A stretch of 64,000 nucleotides of DNA from Rhodococcus sp. 1163 (GTDB lineage Bacteria > Actinomycetota > Actinomycetes > Mycobacteriales > Mycobacteriaceae): the NCBI RefSeq assembly GCF_002091985.1, contig NZ_MKKX01000038.1:310001-374000 (forward strand), read 5' to 3'. Below are positions 62,773-64,000 of this stretch, piece by piece; the first letter of the stretch is position 1; every line of letters starts with the position of its first letter. The notes under the pieces are model-generated. The model was not told the origin of the DNA. It saw nothing but the letters and a program-made list of their open reading frames with translations, and ran no database searches. Position numbers and translations under genes: made by a program.

Positions 62773-64000
62773 GCAAGCCGACGACCTTCTCTGCACCCAA
62801 GGGTGTTCCCGACTACTTTCCGCCGAACTCCGCCGAGTTCGTCGCTGTTCGAGAGGGGCTACTGACCGCAGCGCGAAATGCGGGGTACGGGCACATCGAA
62901 CTGCCGATATTCGAGGACACCGGCCTCTTCGCCCGCGGCGTCGGCGAGTCGACCGATGTGGTCAGCAAGGAGATGTACACCTTCGCCGATCGAGGGGACC
63001 GATCGGTCACCCTGCGGCCGGAAGGCACTGCCGGGGTGATGCGCGCGGTCATCGAACACGGCCTCGATCGAGGGGCACTTCCGGTGAAGCTGGCATATGC
63101 CGGACCCTTCTTCCGCTACGAGCGGCCGCAGGCCGGTCGCTACCGTCAACTGCAACAAGTGGGAGTCGAGGCGATCGGCGTCGACGATCCAGCTCTGGAC
63201 GCCGAAGTGATCGCCGTCGCCGACACCGGGTTTCGTAGTGTCGGGCTGACCGACTTCAGGCTCGAGATCACCTCTCTCGGTGACGACACCTGTCGCCCGC
63301 AATACCGAGAGCTGCTGCAGCAGTTCTTGTTCGCCCTGCCGCTCGACGAGGACACTAGACGCCGCGCGGAGATCAACCCGCTACGTGTGCTGGACGACAA
63401 GCGGCCGGAAGTCCGCGAGATGACCGCCGACGCGCCGCTGATGCTCGATCATCTTTCCGATTCCGCCAAGGCGCACTTCGATGAGGTGCTCGCCCACCTC
63501 GACGCGATGAAAGTTACGTACGTGGTCAATCCGCGCATGGTGCGAGGGCTCGACTACTACACGAAGACCACATTCGAATTCGTGCACGACGGCCTCGGTG
63601 CCCAGTCCGGAATCGGCGGCGGGGGCCGCTACGACGGCCTCATGGTGCAGCTGGGTGGCCAGGAGCTTTCAGGTATCGGATTCGGGCTCGGCGTCGACCG
63701 TACGATGCTCGCGCTCGCAGCCGAGGGCAAATCGGCAGGTGCTTCCGCCCGATGCGCAGTCTTCGGAGTTCCGCTCGGTCTGGAAGCGAAAGCGAAGATC
63801 GTAGCCATCGCGGGGGAGTTGCGGAAAAAGGGAATCAGCGTCGACCTGGCCTACGGAAATCGTGGCGTGAAGGGAGCAATGAAGGCAGCGGATCGGTCGG
63901 GAGCGCGCTTCGCTTTGGTACTCGGCGACAAAGAACTTGCCGAGACGTCCATCGTTGTCAAAGAACTTGCCACCGGTGAACAGCAGCAGGTTTCGCTGGA
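62769..64000 (+). CDS. hisS: Histidyl-tRNA synthetase, N-terminal part
   Basis: The frame starts at the GTG overlapping the preceding stop and stays open to the end of the window, giving 410 residues of an expected 420 or so. It is a class II synthetase: motif 1 region [14 protein letters not shown], motif 2 [16 protein letters not shown], the His-binding [13 protein letters not shown] and motif 3 [10 protein letters not shown], then the anticodon-binding domain starting near residue 330. Only the last few residues and the stop are missing. Confidence 0.95.
   Translation, partial: MSKPTTFSAPKGVPDYFPPNSAEFVAVREGLLTAARNAGYGHIELPIFEDTGLFARGVGESTDVVSKEMYTFADRGDRSVTLRPEGTAGVMRAVIEHGLDRGALPVKLAYAGPFFRYERPQAGRYRQLQQVGVEAIGVDDPALDAEVIAVADTGFRSVGLTDFRLEITSLGDDTCRPQYRELLQQFLFALPLDEDTRRRAEINPLRVLDDKRPEVREMTADAPLMLDHLSDSAKAHFDEVLAHLDAMKVTYVVNPRMVRGLDYYTKTTFEFVHDGLGAQSGIGGGGRYDGLMVQLGGQELSGIGFGLGVDRTMLALAAEGKSAGASARCAVFGVPLGLEAKAKIVAIAGELRKKGISVDLAYGNRGVKGAMKAADRSGARFALVLGDKELAETSIVVKELATGEQQQVSL

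Noticed and set aside
1-64000. CRISPR arrays, insertion sequences, prophage or integrase genes
   Set aside because: No regularly spaced repeats, transposase, integrase or attachment-type duplication next to the tRNAs was found; gene order is the conserved chromosomal one throughout.

Overview
The window is a gene-dense, moderately high-GC chromosomal segment of a mycolic-acid actinobacterium, most likely Rhodococcus or a close relative. The evidence is the gene order and gene content: arabinan branching (AftC), phosphatidylinositol mannoside synthesis (PgsA, acyltransferase, PimA), DUF3000/DUF3159/DUF3710 proteins and a HemQ heme branch. From memory, the order follows the Mycobacterium tuberculosis Rv2696c-to-Rv2580c region, with blocks missing and a sigK-rskA pair inserted. 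I see no insertion sequence, prophage, integron or CRISPR array.

Layout. 1-6148: end of a DUF3710 gene, an alpha/beta hydrolase, an OB-fold protein, DUF3159, the two RCK proteins CeoC and CeoB, and a large permease that looks like the KimA potassium importers. 6145-11681: an RNA methyltransferase, a CGNR zinc-finger protein, a drug-type ABC exporter, and sigK-rskA. 11775-21009: a three-domain glutaminase, dxs, a YciI protein, a sugar transporter and a fadA-fadB beta-oxidation pair. 21082-29846: RNase D-like nuclease and DUF3000, then an overlapping run hemE-hemY-hemQ-HAD-molybdoenzyme, and a convergent MaoC hydratase. 29914-37193: msrB, aftC, a lipoprotein hydrolase, a reductase, zapE, a GNAT gene coupled to an L7/L12-like membrane protein, and two small genes.

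37300-37960 is a tRNA cluster (Gly, Cys, Val on the minus strand, a second Val on the plus strand) with clear terminators. 38033-44962: a PGPGW membrane protein, then thrS-HIT-pgsA-acyltransferase-pimA-Nudix, an operon for early phosphatidylinositol mannoside synthesis. 45168-51683: pdxS, tesB, pdxT (vitamin B6), yebC and ruvCAB. 51888-60157: yajC, secD, secF, a lipoprotein, apt and relA. 60216-64000: two tandem cyclophilins, a metallo-hydrolase and the start of hisS, which runs off the window.

Two regulatory themes recur. Many genes have a TANNNT-type -10 box six or seven bases before the start codon, which predicts leaderless mRNAs. Many neighbouring genes overlap by four bases (ATGA or GTGA), which predicts translational coupling. 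The observations I rate highest are the KimA-like permease beside CeoB/CeoC, the membrane-anchored tandem L7/L12-type protein coupled to an acetyltransferase, the heme-molybdoenzyme operon, and a sigK promoter matching the mycobacterial SigK hexamers.
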